A stretch of 64,000 bases of DNA, from contig JALMLS010000510.1 of NCBI GenBank assembly GCA_038496445.1, positions 103,560 through 167,559 of the forward strand. The letters run 5' to 3'. The DNA comes from Trichosphaerium sp. ATCC 40318 (taxonomy: Eukaryota; Discosea; Flabellinia; Trichosidae). The position numbers and the translations under genes were made by a program. The notes beneath the pieces are model-generated. The model was not told the origin of the DNA, made no database searches, and was given only the letters and a program-made list of their open reading frames with translations. This document shows positions 10,010 through 21,711 of the stretch, one piece after another. How positions within the stretch are numbered: position 1 is the stretch's first letter; the number at the start of each line of letters is the position of its first letter.

Positions 10010-12082
10010 ATGTATACTTCTACGTGCGGTTTGTCGTATTGTTGCGTTTTGTGTGTCATCGTATGCTTGCTTTCTTTCTTTAATGTTGTGTTAACACTCA
10101 TACGGCTAGGTTTTGGCGTATGCTTTAGTATCCGATGCTCAAGGTAGGTTGAATTTTTGATAAAACGTTTGGTGACGTTTTATTCCATTAGGCATACCTG
10201 CAACCGCTGTTTTACATCAAAAGCACATTATTTTAAGACATGGCAGTCGCGAAAATACAAATGATAGCAGCAGCGACCTACACGCTCGCGATGGTAAACT
10301 AACAATACGGGGAAGGCATCAGGTTAGTATTAGCATCAAGCAGTGTTGTTTTTACTCCACAGAACTTTGAACCGTTTATACACGCGTATACAACTCACAC
10401 GAAGCACCAGCACTTTGTATTAGGCGGTTATCTCAGACAACTTTACATTGAAGGCGCAACGACCAAAATAGATGGTATTGATACTGTATTTAATGAGGAT
10501 CAAACAATCGTGAGGTCAACTGACTTTGAAAGGACGCTCATTTCTGCACAGAGGTAAATCTTTATTTTTTTTTTTTTTTTTTTGTTTATTTTTTGGTTTG
10601 TTTTATTAACAAGTTTGCGCTTGTAGTTTGCTCCTTGGATTATACCCACCAGTAAATCAAACAATTCAAACATCAAATGGAGATGTATTTTCTTCACCAT
10701 TTGATATACAGCTTGTACCTATTCATACTGTAAGAAGTGAGGATGATGCGTTGTTACGTGGGTTTGATTCTTGCCTTAAAATAGAACAAAACTTGTATGT
10801 TAGTTTCAAAGAACTAATCAACTTTGACTCATTCATCACCCTCATAGGAATACGTTCATATCCTCCAATACGTATAAATCTAGACAAGCAGAAGAATCTG
10901 TATTCCTCAAGTCTGTTGAAGATGCAACATCTTGGGCAGAGACAATCGAAGTGCAGAACAGTCAACAAGTGTACGAACTTAGGTTTTTTTTGTTTTTTTG
11001 GTGGTAAAAACGTCTTTTTTGACATTCGTTTTGTAGATGGGATTATTTGAATGTCAGGCGTCTTTATAGTTCTCTTCCAAATATTATAAGTGATAATGAC
11101 TTTGCACGATTGACTACAATTGTAAATTGGTGGGAGAACGAGAAATACAGTCACGACATTGTTGGTACAAAAACGCTAAAATTCGAAATCCGAATTCTTG
11201 TTCTTATGTTTGTGTAGGTGATGCTGGTGCAGGTATGCTTGTTAGTCAAATTTCAGACACTATGGATGACAACCTTAACTTAATCAATTCCGAAAAGGTA
11301 ACGCCCAGTATATAATCAACAACCAAAGTTGTTTGGCATGCCACTTCCATTGTCTTATTGTTGATATTTCTTTTTTAGCTGTTTTTGTATTTTGGACATT
11401 TCCCTACATTGAAATCCTTGGTTTCTCTTCTTGATTTGGATAGAGGAAGGGATAGTTCCCTGTTTGGTATACCAGACTATGCATCATTCATCTCAGTGAA
11501 TCTATGGCTTGATGGAAGCAGTGGATATGTCTCTGTTGATTACAGAAACGGAGATGATGCTTTGGTTCAGAATATCAAGGTTGCCAAGTGTGCAACAGCG
11601 CCTTGTACTTTTACAGAGTTCAGAGATACTATTGCATCAGAATTATCAGTTAAAAATTTAGTCGATTGGCATTTGTACTGCCGTGTGTTGTACGATTGAT
11701 ATTTTTCTGATTTTATTCTTAAAAAACACATTTCTTTTTGAAAACTCTTTTATTTCTGTACAAATTGTGCTCACGTGTATTTTTTTTAGCACAATTCAAG
11801 GATTTGCAAAGAGTACACTTGGAGAAGTGGTAAGTATTTATATTTTGATTTTACAGAGGTAGTGTTGTGTTTGGTTTAATGGGATTTGTCTAGATTATCA
11901 TAATGACATTTGTTGTTTTATTTGCGGCAATCATCATTGCTGTAAACGTGCTCTTCTGTAAAAAACCTAAAGTTCAGCCAACCGCAACAGCCAGCAATCA
12001 ACCTGACGATGATGATTCAGTTGCCAACAATGATGATGACAATGATGATATAGAGGCTATTGAACTTGATGAAAAGTCATAA
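10010..12082 (+). CDS. Membrane-bound histidine acid phosphatase homologue, probably inactive
   Basis: Exon 1 plus a short second exon encode a signal peptide ending VLAYALVSDAQG. The catalytic N-terminal motif follows in HIILRHGSRENT (RHGxR; the family Pro is Thr). Later exons carry IVRSTDFERTLISAQS (the conserved R-S/T-T-D-x-x-R-T element) and GDAGAGMLVSQI. The C-terminal active-site region reads LFLYFGHFPTLKSLVSLL, where family members have HD (the catalytic acid); here the position after His is Phe. The last exons give a membrane helix, IIIMTFVVLFAAIIIAVNVLF, and an Asp/Glu-rich cytoplasmic tail ending LDEKS. So this is a type I ectoprotein with the HAP fold and most signature residues but no general acid. 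A sequencing error seems unlikely because the frame stays open and conserved. About eight introns, several with GTAC donors. Confidence 0.85.
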
Positions 12083-12320
12083 ATTAACTTGGTTTTTTTA
12101 CAACCGATTTTTTTTTCGAGGCGCGACTCTCCTCTTGATGTAAATGTACATAAAGTTGCTTGTTCAGTTGTAAAATACAAATTAAAATTGTGCACGTGCT
12201 TGGTCCAGTGAACTATTTGGATGTCTCGGCTAAATGACATTTGTCCGCACAAGAAACTGTATTTACCCGTTTAAGTCAACTTTTTTCATTGTCTGTCACA
12301 CTATAAAAGTGATCACAACA

Positions 12321-13357
12321 ATGGATGACCATATGGAATTACGTATGAGAAGTAAATCAAGTACTAAGATACCTTCAAATCAACAACAAGAAAAAAATAG
12401 AATCAAACCAAACAGAAAATCCTGGCTAAGTGAACGCAACCTAATAACCCTACAAGCTGGTACAACAATGTTATAATAGACTACATACGTTTACTCATTA
12501 TTGTGCGCAGCATCTGGATTGGTTTTTGCAACCTTTCTAAGCGTACACTTGGTGTCTGCTTTCGCATGTAATTTTGGACCAGAGTATATGTATGCTATTC
12601 AGGTAATCGGCTTGTGCATGCTATTCTAATAGTATTCTAGAACGTGTTGCGAACCTACTACCAATATCCCATGATAGAGCTTACAGCGATTGTAGCAGCT
12701 CTTGGTGTACACCTATTCTCATCCATCATACGCTGGAGGAGACGTCGAAAAACACTATCTCAAGTGTCTTGGGCTTCACGGTTACACAGATACTCAGCGT
12801 ACGTTCTATCAACCGCTATACCACGTGTTTTCTATTTGTGACTTTTTATAAGGTACTTCTTACTTTTTGAACTTACTCCACACGTGGGATTTGCACGTGT
12901 ATTCCCGTTTCTTTATAATTTTTCGGCAAACTACTATTTTGTCCACTTGAGTATTGTTTACTGGCCTTACTACTTTTACCCGTACTATGCACTCCTAGCA
13001 GCTTGTGGGTAAGTACAATTCAGTCTATAAAACCCCTTGTAGCCATGACTGCCTATTCAGGTTCTATCACATGGCGTATGGAGTTTTCAAAGCGTTGAGA
13101 GTGTTAGGCATTAAGATACCTCAACAAACTTCTTTGAATAGCAACTACTTTTTAGTCTTGGCATTGGTTGGTCTTCTTGTTTCTATTTCGACGGTACGTG
13201 ACACGTGCACATGTAATTTTTTTTTATGTGTTTCTAGACTATTGCTTTTGGTGGAAATTATGTAGCAAAGGATGCTTTGGACCTCAGTGAGTTTCCTTTG
13301 TTTAAGAGCAAATACGAAGAAATAACTCCTGCTGCGTTTTTACCATGGAAAAATTGA
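12321..13357 (+). CDS. Multi-pass membrane protein, MCP1 (DUF1691)-like
   Basis: Five or six exons. A basic N-terminus (MELRMRSKSSTKIPSNQQQEK) precedes several membrane helices. Signature stretches are SGLVFATFLSVHLVS, VAALGVHLFSSIIRWRRRRKT, ASRLHRYSAY, the HVGFARVF region and ACGFYHMAYGVFKALRVLG. The spaced His residues, the short basic loop and the LHR-SAY element resemble the MCP1 transmembrane domain of yeast mitochondrial outer-membrane Mcp1 and its relatives, which act in mitochondrial lipid homeostasis. The tail is soluble and ends AAFLPWKN. The membrane topology is clear; the family call rests on motif memory and is moderate. It could instead be another heme- or quinone-binding four-helix membrane protein. 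It converges on the symporter gene with only 69 nt between stop codons. Confidence 0.55.
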
Positions 13358-13426
13358 ATCTTGAAACCAACAAAAACTAAAAGTTGCTGGCTGCAGCACA
13401 CTTTTTTATGTTTATAAACAATTAGT

Positions 13427-16400
13427 CTATAAATCGTTTAGCGGTTTTGTATCGCTGTAATTTGATTGTATTAAAGCAACCTCTGTATCTTCAAAAGTGC
13501 CTGCTAACACGTGAGTTACATTTACAAAAAACGGAAAAAACTCTGAGAATCTTTACCATTGTTAGTTGATGAATCATCATCGTCCAACAACTTTTTATCA
13601 TCATATTTTGTATCACGTTCATGTACTTCAACAACACGTGCTAATTTAATTAGTTAAACGAGACAAAAAATAAAATATAAGAGTACCTGTGTAGCGCCAC
13701 CATATGACATACAAAAGAATTGATGATAACACAAAGATACTAAAAGTTACTCCAAATCCAGGCCACCCTAAAGGATAACGCTTAATACAATATAGCTTGG
13801 GCATTACATGATTATAATGGCATACTTTGAAGGGAAGCACATATAGCAAATAAAAAGAGTGATACTTGAAATGGCCATGCAACAAAGTACGCTGTGATCG
13901 CATCTCGAACATTTTCAGCGAATATCAGTTTTTTAGTTGTTCTTGTCAACCGCCTGCTCTGTTTTGGCCAATATCCTGGAGGCCTCGTTTGTTTATAAAA
14001 CTAAACAAAAACTAGATGTTAATCACGTGTTCACCTAGTTTTGGCAGTGGCTCTTCGTGCGACAAGACAATACAGTAAACATACATTAAATAGAACTTGT
14101 TCATCTGTTGGTGATGATAGATACATTCCAACAATCATACAGATCAAAGAAGCACCTACTGACTATTTCTAAAGTTAACACACCAATATGGAGTTACTAT
14201 AGGTCATTTTTAGAGAACACGTGCCCAAAGAAGAGACATATATGTCGGACTGTTTCTGAAGGCGAAATGTTGTATAGTCGCAGCGGCCATGCCTCCTATA
14301 GTACCTATGTAATACAATTAATAAAGCCCAATTCTGTACAACGCATTTTTGACCTAACCTGAAGCATAAGCGATACCTACAGTTGTCATATTAGAATAGA
14401 ATGCGAAAAAGGGGATGTACCATTGACTCTCCAATAAAACCATCTTGCAACCATCGGTACATACAATGCAGAACTCAATGCAACTTGTAGAAATCCCCAT
14501 ACATCATTAATGTTTGAGAATGCGAGACTGACAGCCTACACGTTTGGTTGATTGTGCAAAAGAATCCAAAAGACTAAAAAAAAAAAAAAAGAATGCTTAC
14601 TACACCTGCAACCGTGATGACTAGAGATGATACACGGCTATGTATTAATAGTTTTGTTTGTGATGCTCTAGGGTTAATAAAAGCTTGGTATATATCTTTG
14701 ACATAGTAGGCAGCACCAGCGTTCACATTGCTAAGAAAAAAGAGTTTGAGTTCATTTTTATGTTCAAAGATTTGTTTAGTCTCCCTAACCTATCAAAAGT
14801 AGACATCCCTGCAGCGACAAATCCGCTCACGAGGAACCTACAGATATATCAATTACCAAATACAGTTCTATCACGTTTTGGCTCTGACAGCAAGAATTCC
14901 AGGAAACTTTGAAAGTGTTCTTTGTTATGCCGTACCCACGGAGTACAATTGGAGTAAATTGTGAAAGCACTATTGGTACAACCCTCTCTGGGTCTTCTAT
15001 AAAATTTTCTTGGTTGTAAGTATGTCCAAGAAGTACCAATGCTACTGTAAAAGGCCAACGAAAAGTTAAAAGTACTATCCATATCATAGACATTTTAGCA
15101 ACTTCTTCATCGTCTTTTGCTGCAAAATATCTACAAATCAACAAAAAAAGTCACGAAATCGGTGTGTCTAGAGATCTTATATGACATGATTTTTATACCT
15201 TTGTGCACCATATCCTATAGGTCCTATACGAATAAAAACGTTAAGTAACAAAATTAAAACAGTTGTGTACCTCCTGTGCCTTCAAGAAACAAACGAATCA
15301 AATAAACCAAAGTTGTCAAAATCAATAAATCAAAAGTAGCATATTGACTATCTGGCGGTACACCAAGTTTCCATCTAGGTACCTAAAACAAAACCACAAA
15401 GAGTTAAACTCAACAAAAAAAAAAATCACGTGTCACTGTGAACACTTACAGGATTGCTCCAATCCTTGTATGATATCGAATAATTCACAAACTTTAATTC
15501 TTGTGCATCATCTTTTGGCGGTAATGCTATATTGAGCGTTTCTGGTACATTGCTCTTGATGAATGCATATATGATAAACGCAATACCGGTTAAAAGGACA
15601 AGAACAGCTTGAAAGACATCAGTCCACACAACACCTAACACAGAATTGTCAAACACGTGTCAACCAAAAAATACTTCAAAATAGAAGTGGACGTAGACAG
15701 TTCACTAGAAATATGATCACGTGCAAGGTACCTTGAAATCCACTCACTACAGTGTATATAACAGCAAATAGACTGATCGCTGCGCCAGCATAAAAGTCTA
15801 CACAGGGTACTTAGTCGGAGACAAAATCGAGACCCCATTTTTTTTTTTATTTACCTTGCATTCTACTATCATGAACGCCAATATCTTCCCACGGAATAAA
15901 CTCAGATAAAAACTTTCCGCTTCCAATAGCAAAGTAAGTGACACCTTAAAGTTGGAGCATTAAAACAGCATTGTAAGTTTACACCAATGTTTTCTGTTGC
16001 ACCTATAATTATCGTGATAATGTTCGATACTGCGCTTATAACACGTGCTATCTTTCCTTGTAAGCCATTACCAAACCGAAGAACCATCCACTAAAAGAAG
16101 CAATTAACACGACACATTGTGCCCATGTGCGTTCCAAAAAAAGAAATAAAACAAGATGCACATGCCTCTGCTGTTGTCATTACTTTTGCTCTTCTAGTCC
16201 ATTTTCCTAAAAAAAACGCACGTGATTAAAAAAAAATAGCAACAAAAAATATCTTAACCCAACTCACCGAAAATAAGCATAAGAGCCATAGATAGAGTCA
16301 CACCTCCTCTAAATTCTATGTAGAATCCTGTTTTCGACTGATTTAGCTTACAAAACCTCAACGCTCGTAATACGCCGTTTTACCTTGTACACCTAACGCA

Positions 16401-16661
16401 TACAAAAGTGCAGCGTTGATGGCAGTGCCAGAAATATCAAAGGAAGATGCCAATCCTACCAAAACGTTATTTGTCGTTTTTGAAGCCCTTGAACAAACCG
16501 GAAATGCCCAATGCCCACCATGGTAGTTTTCTGTTGCCTAAGAAAAAGCCTTCAATTGATTTCGAACGGGTTTTAGCTAGAATCGTTGGAAGTAGGCCAA
16601 CTATGATTATTGATAGTAAATATATTGCCACAATGACATAGTCAACAACAGCAAGCGCCAT
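13427..16661 (-). CDS. Sodium:solute symporter (SSF/SLC5-like)
   Basis: Secondary transporter of the LeuT-fold SSF superfamily, likely in the plasma membrane. The first exon is diagnostic: VIVAIYLLSIIIVGLL, then the SSF loop SIEGFFLGNRKLPWWALGIS. Later exons keep family elements: RYFAAKDDEEVAKMS, a long soluble loop with ENFIEDPERVVPIVLSQFTP, and hydrophobic segments such as FVLSSILLYVIWWRYTG. Two final exons form a cytoplasmic tail rich in Asp/Lys/Ser (HERDTKYDDKKLLDDDDSS), ending DTKPLNDL at 13427. About twelve short introns, many containing CACGTG. The substrate cannot be inferred: SSF members carry sugars, proline, monocarboxylates, iodide or nucleosides. A tandem gene copy is not seen. 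Confidence 0.85.
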
Positions 16662-16994
16662 ATCTGTAACAAAACGGGTAAAACATCGGTCAAATGCAGT
16701 CCCGAAACACTAAAAAGGAACAGCCTTATTTGTTCGTGATCACGTGACTAGACTATAAGCGAGATAAATTGGTGTAATTGGGCTGACATAACCTTTTGCT
16801 GTATTTAGGCAGTGGAGGCTTACCACATGCAGATAGTGAACACAAACTCTGGTTGAAGTTAGTTGACTGCCGCTAGTTACAATTCATTCTGAAAACCAAC
16901 AAGAATACATAGCAGCTTATGTACGAAGTGTTAAACCGTTCCTAATTGAAGACAACTCACATACAAAACTGTTTAGAGCTGATTGCTTTAACAA
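16662..16994. other. Divergent promoter region, symporter / FBXL gene
   Basis: 333 nt between two divergent start codons. It contains a CACGTG palindrome at about 16741. No coding exon seen. Confidence 0.45.
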
Positions 16995-18425
16995 ATGGAA
17001 GAAAAAGATATAAACTATACAAATCAGTGTGTTTTCAGCCTCATTGCGCTACCTATTGAATTAATAGTGCATATTCTGAAACAAGGAACAAATACAATCC
17101 GTTCAGCCCAAACGTGCCACTTTTTGCGAGATATCATCCACAAACATGTTGGATACGGTCACATCTATATTAGAAGCGAAGATGAGGTTCATATGCTTTC
17201 TGGTAGTGCATTGCTCCAGAACTCGATTATTGACATTCGTTGTAAATCAATAACAGATCAATGTTTAAAGGCATTGGCGGGTGTATATTACATTAGGTTG
17301 TGTTGTTGTACTTCAATAACAGATGAAGGATTGAAGGCGTTGGCACGTGTACACACTATTTATTTAACATCTACAAAAGTAACGGATTCGGGATTGAAGG
17401 CATTGGCAGGTGTACATAAAATCAATTTATATTTTTGTGACAATATAACAGGTGAAGGATTGAAGGCATTGGCAGGTGTACACACTATTGACTTGGGTCA
17501 TTGTACATCAATAACGGATTCAGGTATTACGGCATTGGCAGGTGTTCATGAAATCAATTTATCTAGTACAAAAATAACAGATGAAGGCTTGAAGGCATTG
17601 GCAGGTGTACACACTATTGACTTGAGTCATTGTAAATCAATAACAGATTCAGGTATTACAGCATTGACAGGTGTGCACAAAATCAATTTATCGTTTACAA
17701 GTGTAACAGATGAAGGATTAAAGGCATTGAAGGGAGTACATGAAATCAAATTGCAATCTTGTGTTTCAATAACAGACGAAGGATTGAAGGCATTGTCAGG
17801 TGTACACTGTATCAAATTGAGTCATTGTAAATCAATAACAGATGAAGGATTGAAGGTGTTGGCAGGTGTGCACACTATTGACTTGAGTCATTGTACATCA
17901 ATAACAGGTTCAGGATTGAAGGCATTGGCAGGTGTGCATGAAATCAATTTATCGTTTACAAGTGTAACAGATGAAGGCTTGAAGGTATTGGCGGGGGTAC
18001 ATTACATTGAGTTGCGTTATTGTAAATCAATAACAGATGAAGGATTGAAAGCATTGTCAGGCGTACACTATGCTAATTTGAATAATTGTAACCTTCTAAC
18101 AGATTTGGGTATTGCAGCATTGGCAGGTGCACACACTATTTATTTATCTGGCACAAGGGTAACAGATGAAGGTTTAAAGGCACTGGCAGGTGTACATGAT
18201 ATTAACTTGCGTTATTGTACAGGAATAACTGATGAAGGCATTACGGCATTGGCAGGTGTACATGATATTGATTTATCATTTACACGTGTCACAGAGGAAG
18301 GTTTGAAAGCGTTGAAAGGTGTACATACCATCATATTACATGGTTGCTTCTTAACAACAGATTACAATGGTATCAAGGCATTGACTGGTGCACATAAAAT
18401 TGTACCTGATTATAAATACAGATGA
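16995..18425 (+). CDS. F-box / leucine-rich-repeat protein (FBXL-type) with highly uniform repeats
   Basis: Single-exon, 476 codons. The N-terminus has an F-box-like segment (FSLIALPIELIVHILKQ, then RSAQTCHFLRDIIHKH). About 16 cysteine-containing LRR units of 22-23 residues follow, with consensus L-K-A-L-A-G-V-H-x-I-x-L followed by H/Y-C-x-S-I-T-D-E-G. Short units lacking the Cys segment (FTSVTDEGLKALAG) alternate with longer ones. At DNA level the units are nearly identical (repeated blocks around gatgaaggattgaaggcatt), which points to recent expansion or gene conversion. FBXL proteins present substrates to SCF ubiquitin ligases; the target is unknown. Intronless like the MORN-variant gene. 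A decayed relative of the same repeat lies near 23819-23925. Confidence 0.87.
   Translation: MEEKDINYTNQCVFSLIALPIELIVHILKQGTNTIRSAQTCHFLRDIIHKHVGYGHIYIRSEDEVHMLSGSALLQNSIIDIRCKSITDQCLKALAGVYYIRLCCCTSITDEGLKALARVHTIYLTSTKVTDSGLKALAGVHKINLYFCDNITGEGLKALAGVHTIDLGHCTSITDSGITALAGVHEINLSSTKITDEGLKALAGVHTIDLSHCKSITDSGITALTGVHKINLSFTSVTDEGLKALKGVHEIKLQSCVSITDEGLKALSGVHCIKLSHCKSITDEGLKVLAGVHTIDLSHCTSITGSGLKALAGVHEINLSFTSVTDEGLKVLAGVHYIELRYCKSITDEGLKALSGVHYANLNNCNLLTDLGIAALAGAHTIYLSGTRVTDEGLKALAGVHDINLRYCTGITDEGITALAGVHDIDLSFTRVTEEGLKALKGVHTIILHGCFLTTDYNGIKALTGAHKIVPDYKYR
16995..18425 (+). repeat. Tandem 66-69 nt coding repeats (LRR array)
   Basis: The array proper runs from about 17230 to 18400. The core 'gatgaaggattgaaggcatt' recurs with one or two differences in most units, and the following 'ggcaggtgtacacactattg' block is equally constant. 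Alternating long (Cys-type) and short units indicate a two-unit higher-order period in places. Confidence 0.85.
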
Positions 18426-18668
18426 TGTTGGTATTTAACAAGAACAACAACTTGATTAAAATCCAATTGCAGGAAAGGACATTAAAACAAAATTAAACTT
18501 TTGGTAAAACATAATTAAACTTTAAATTACAGATTGAGCATTGAAGGTTGAGATTGAAGGTTGAAGGTGAAACAGGGAGGGGAGTATTATTTAAACTTTA
18601 CAAAACAGGATATTACAATACTCAAATCAATGTACACAATTTTCGTCAACATGCCAACTAAATAGAAG

Positions 18669-20917
18669 TTAAAATAAAATTCTATCAATACAACGTGAAG
18701 TTGTATAAGGAAAAAACCATACCAAAGAGATAAATATCCATATTGCCAACAGATAGTATTTAGCTTGTGCAGCACCACGATGAAACTTCTCACCACTAAC
18801 TGGCGTTGAAGGTGTAGGTGATGTCGATGGTGAGGTAAATCCGGTAGATGGCGTTGGTGGTGGCGTTGATCCAGTGGATGGCTCCAGTTGTGCTACAGGA
18901 GCAATTGCTGTCTGCGTTGGAGAGTTGGTGGCAATTGTTTGGGGTGGATTTGTTAAGAAACGTGTTGGAGGTAGCGATAAACTATAACAAGATGGTGCCA
19001 AAGTGTTATTGAACACCCAACCAAGACCTTAATTGTAAAAATTAGCCAAGAGCTTTTCTTTTAGTTGTAGTTAATGACTTACTTTCAAGAATTGAAATCT
19101 CTGCTGGTTGCAACTCTCGTTTAAGTTGACCATGATATAGACCATGGTTCATTACAGCTTGTGGCATAGCTGTAGCATCAATATGTGACATGCTTGATCC
19201 TCTATAAAATAGTATTTAATCACGTGATTTGCTTTAATTGGTAGGCATGTCTTTGTTTGTATTATTTTGTTTGTAAGCTAGTTTTACAAAATATTGTACC
19301 TCCTAAACGTTGAAGGGAAATACAGTTGGGGTAGAGTATCACAAGCTTCAGTTTCATGTGATTTGTATACTATTGGTCCAGCGGCACCTCTTCAAAAAGT
19401 TAGCTTCAGGATGATAGTTTTTTCGATAGGAGCGTTGTACGTTAATCCGCTAGTTGGGGTACGCAGTGATCCAACGCTACTAAATAACAATGTGGTAAAA
19501 TTTTGAAGATACATTGAACGCTCAAATCTTGTTCTGAAGTTCGTAAGCTAAAACAAAGACAATCAGCTAGTTTTTGTGTTTCTTTTTTTTTTTCCTTGTT
19601 TTTTTTCTGCTCTTTTCCACATACCCCAGTGCTTGACGAGCCATCTGCAACTACAAAATAAGTTAGATGACTGAAAAATAAGAATGTAACAACGCACGTG
19701 TAAGACTAGTAAAGCCAAATCCGTGTATAATCTCGTGAAGAAGAACAGTATAAAAATCATACCTACATAGAAAAAATTATGTCTTTGCTTACCAAAACGT
19801 TAAGTAGTTAGTTTATACGTAGAATTTGTTATGTTGGTGCCCATAGAGAAATGGTATTCTACGTTAAAAGCATAAGTACAAAAAGAAAAGCGGAGCTTCA
19901 GTGATAGTGAGGAAGTGTTTCCAAAAACAAAGTACTATCTGCATCCTTCACAGTTTTTTAAAAAAATCAAAAGCCCTCTAAAGTATTTTCTACAGACGAG
20001 GGCTAAAATAATACACTCGTGCCTGAATGATACGGACAAAAGATCCCAAAAAACCCGAAAATTTTGGTAATTTTTATTTCCTTTTGGGTTTTTTGAGATT
20101 GTACACTCATTCGGTACTACTTTTACTAAAATAATAAACGTACCTGCTCCAAAGTTAACAGTAACAGATATATCAGGGTTACTAAATTGAGGAAACGGCT
20201 TGACATTGCGCTCATAACGTAATGTAGCAGCACCACGGTTAAAGCTGTTTCTGAAACCAACCCAGAATGTTCCAGCTGATGCTAACCTTGATCCATTTTG
20301 CACATTTTCAGAAGCCTCAAAAGTAACTGACAGAGTTCTCTTTGCTAAAACACAACACTTGTTTAGTTTTGTACTGAATGACGTAGTAGTACAATAACAA
20401 GGTACCTTTGTTTCTGTTTGGAAAGTCAAGAATACCTCCTAAGTATTGTAGTACCTCAACAACTATAGCTTGCGCCTAGACTTCCTTGTTAATAGATTTT
20501 TGGACATGACCACAACTGAAAATGGTATAATCTCCTGAAGTCTCCACATTAGTATAAAACTTACCTGATCGCCGTTTGTAGGACTATCAAATCCAATGCC
20601 TGTACCATTGACGCAATCTGTAAAAAGCACTTCCCATGAAATAGTACGAGAATCAACCTGTTGAGGTGAGTTAGAGGCGCTGGTAGAGATTTCGAGTTAA
20701 GTGTTGCTTACAATCAGTGTAGGTGTTGACCTTTTCTCAGTGCTAGACAGCGATTTGTATATTTGTTTACACTCTGTGCCGTAGCACTGGAATGCTTGTG
20801 GCTCTGTAAAAATATTAGATGGGTGATAAGAACTCTGTGGTACCTTCTTCAGACGTGGCATAGATACTCAAAATCAGAGTTAATATGATTATAACGTACA
20901 AGCACTTTGGTGTCATG
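18669..20917 (-). CDS. Leishmanolysin-like (M8-type) membrane metalloprotease
   Basis: Secreted/cell-surface zinc protease. The signal peptide starts at 20917 (LYVIIILTLILSIYATSEE). The zinc helix is FYTVLLHEIIHGFGFTSL (HExxHxxGF). The third ligand and Met-turn region read GSSMSHIDATAMPQAVMNHG, followed by LKRELQPAEISILESLGW, the order and spacing seen in leishmanolysins and their bacterial relatives. C-terminal to the domain is a Ser/Thr/Pro-rich stalk (PPPTPSTGFTSPSTSPTPST), likely O-glycosylated, and one membrane helix, KYYLLAIWIFISLVWFF. The N-terminal half (about 20.9-20.1 kb) has DCVNGTGIGFDSPTNGDQ and FWVGFRNSFNRGAATLRY. About eight introns; that near 19,790-19,750 separates the Asn/Thr-rich exon from the zinc helix. 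The protein may read through or splice near its last donor (GTATGG), so the extreme C-terminus is provisional. Confidence 0.82.
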
Positions 20918-21711
20918 TGGCTTTGTGTAAAGAGTGAGTATATTATGTACTTCCTTTAAAAAAAAAAGTCCACAAACTTCGTTTGTAAATTCTTCGAGAT
21001 TTCTAGTGTCTATGACGCTATTTTGTAGCACAAGTATAGACATGTAACGACACCGCTTCTAAAATCGCTAGTGATTGTAATCAGCTACTAAAATAAGGTT
21101 GTAAGAGCCCGAATTGTAATCCTACATTTTTACTATTTAATATTTTTTAGGCAACCCACGTGAGTTTCTCAAATTTTAAGAAAAACCCGAAGCGGTGTAA
21201 ACGATACCCGACGTAGGATTTCACTCAAAATCACACATTGGGTAGTTAAGAAATGATGTAATATACTTGGTACGACCTTGCTGCTTTTATTTTCAGAAAT
21301 GATCACTTTCCTCATCATTCGTGACGTAAGTATCATCTATACTGTAATAGCACAGTGGGATTACTGGTGCTCCGGATAGTTAATAGACGTTAAACATGCT
21401 ATAGAAACTGTAAGTTCAGCGTGTAAATGAGGGTTAAAAAAAATGGTTACGGACGTGATGAGACGTTTTTTGAGGTTCGATTCATTGATCAATCGCATGC
21501 TTATAGTTCTTGTCTTTGTTGTTATGAACTTTACCGAAAATATTGTAAAGAGGTGTTTTATATCCTTCAGTTTTCCACAACATACTACTAAACGGCAATA
21601 TTACAAGGTTGAGTAAGTGACAGCATTCGAACAAAAAGGTTTATTGATTTGTTTTGCTTTGAGGAACACGATCCAAAGCAAACAGCTCTGAGATGTAGTC
21701 GCTGCGGTTTT
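20918..21711. other. Intergenic region with a degenerate repeat copy
   Basis: About 794 nt between the protease start and the eEF1A-like stop. No intact gene seen. Positions about 21195-21290 are a degenerate copy of a sequence that recurs at 23914-24013 on the other side of the eEF1A-like gene. Confidence 0.5.
21195..21290 (+). repeat. Degenerate direct repeat, copy 1
   Basis: Shares ordered blocks with copy 2 (23914-24013): aaacgatacc, tagg-tttca, attgggt, atgtaa-ata, cttgg and the end c-accttgct, with small gaps. Same orientation. Open reading is interrupted by stops in this copy. Confidence 0.55.
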
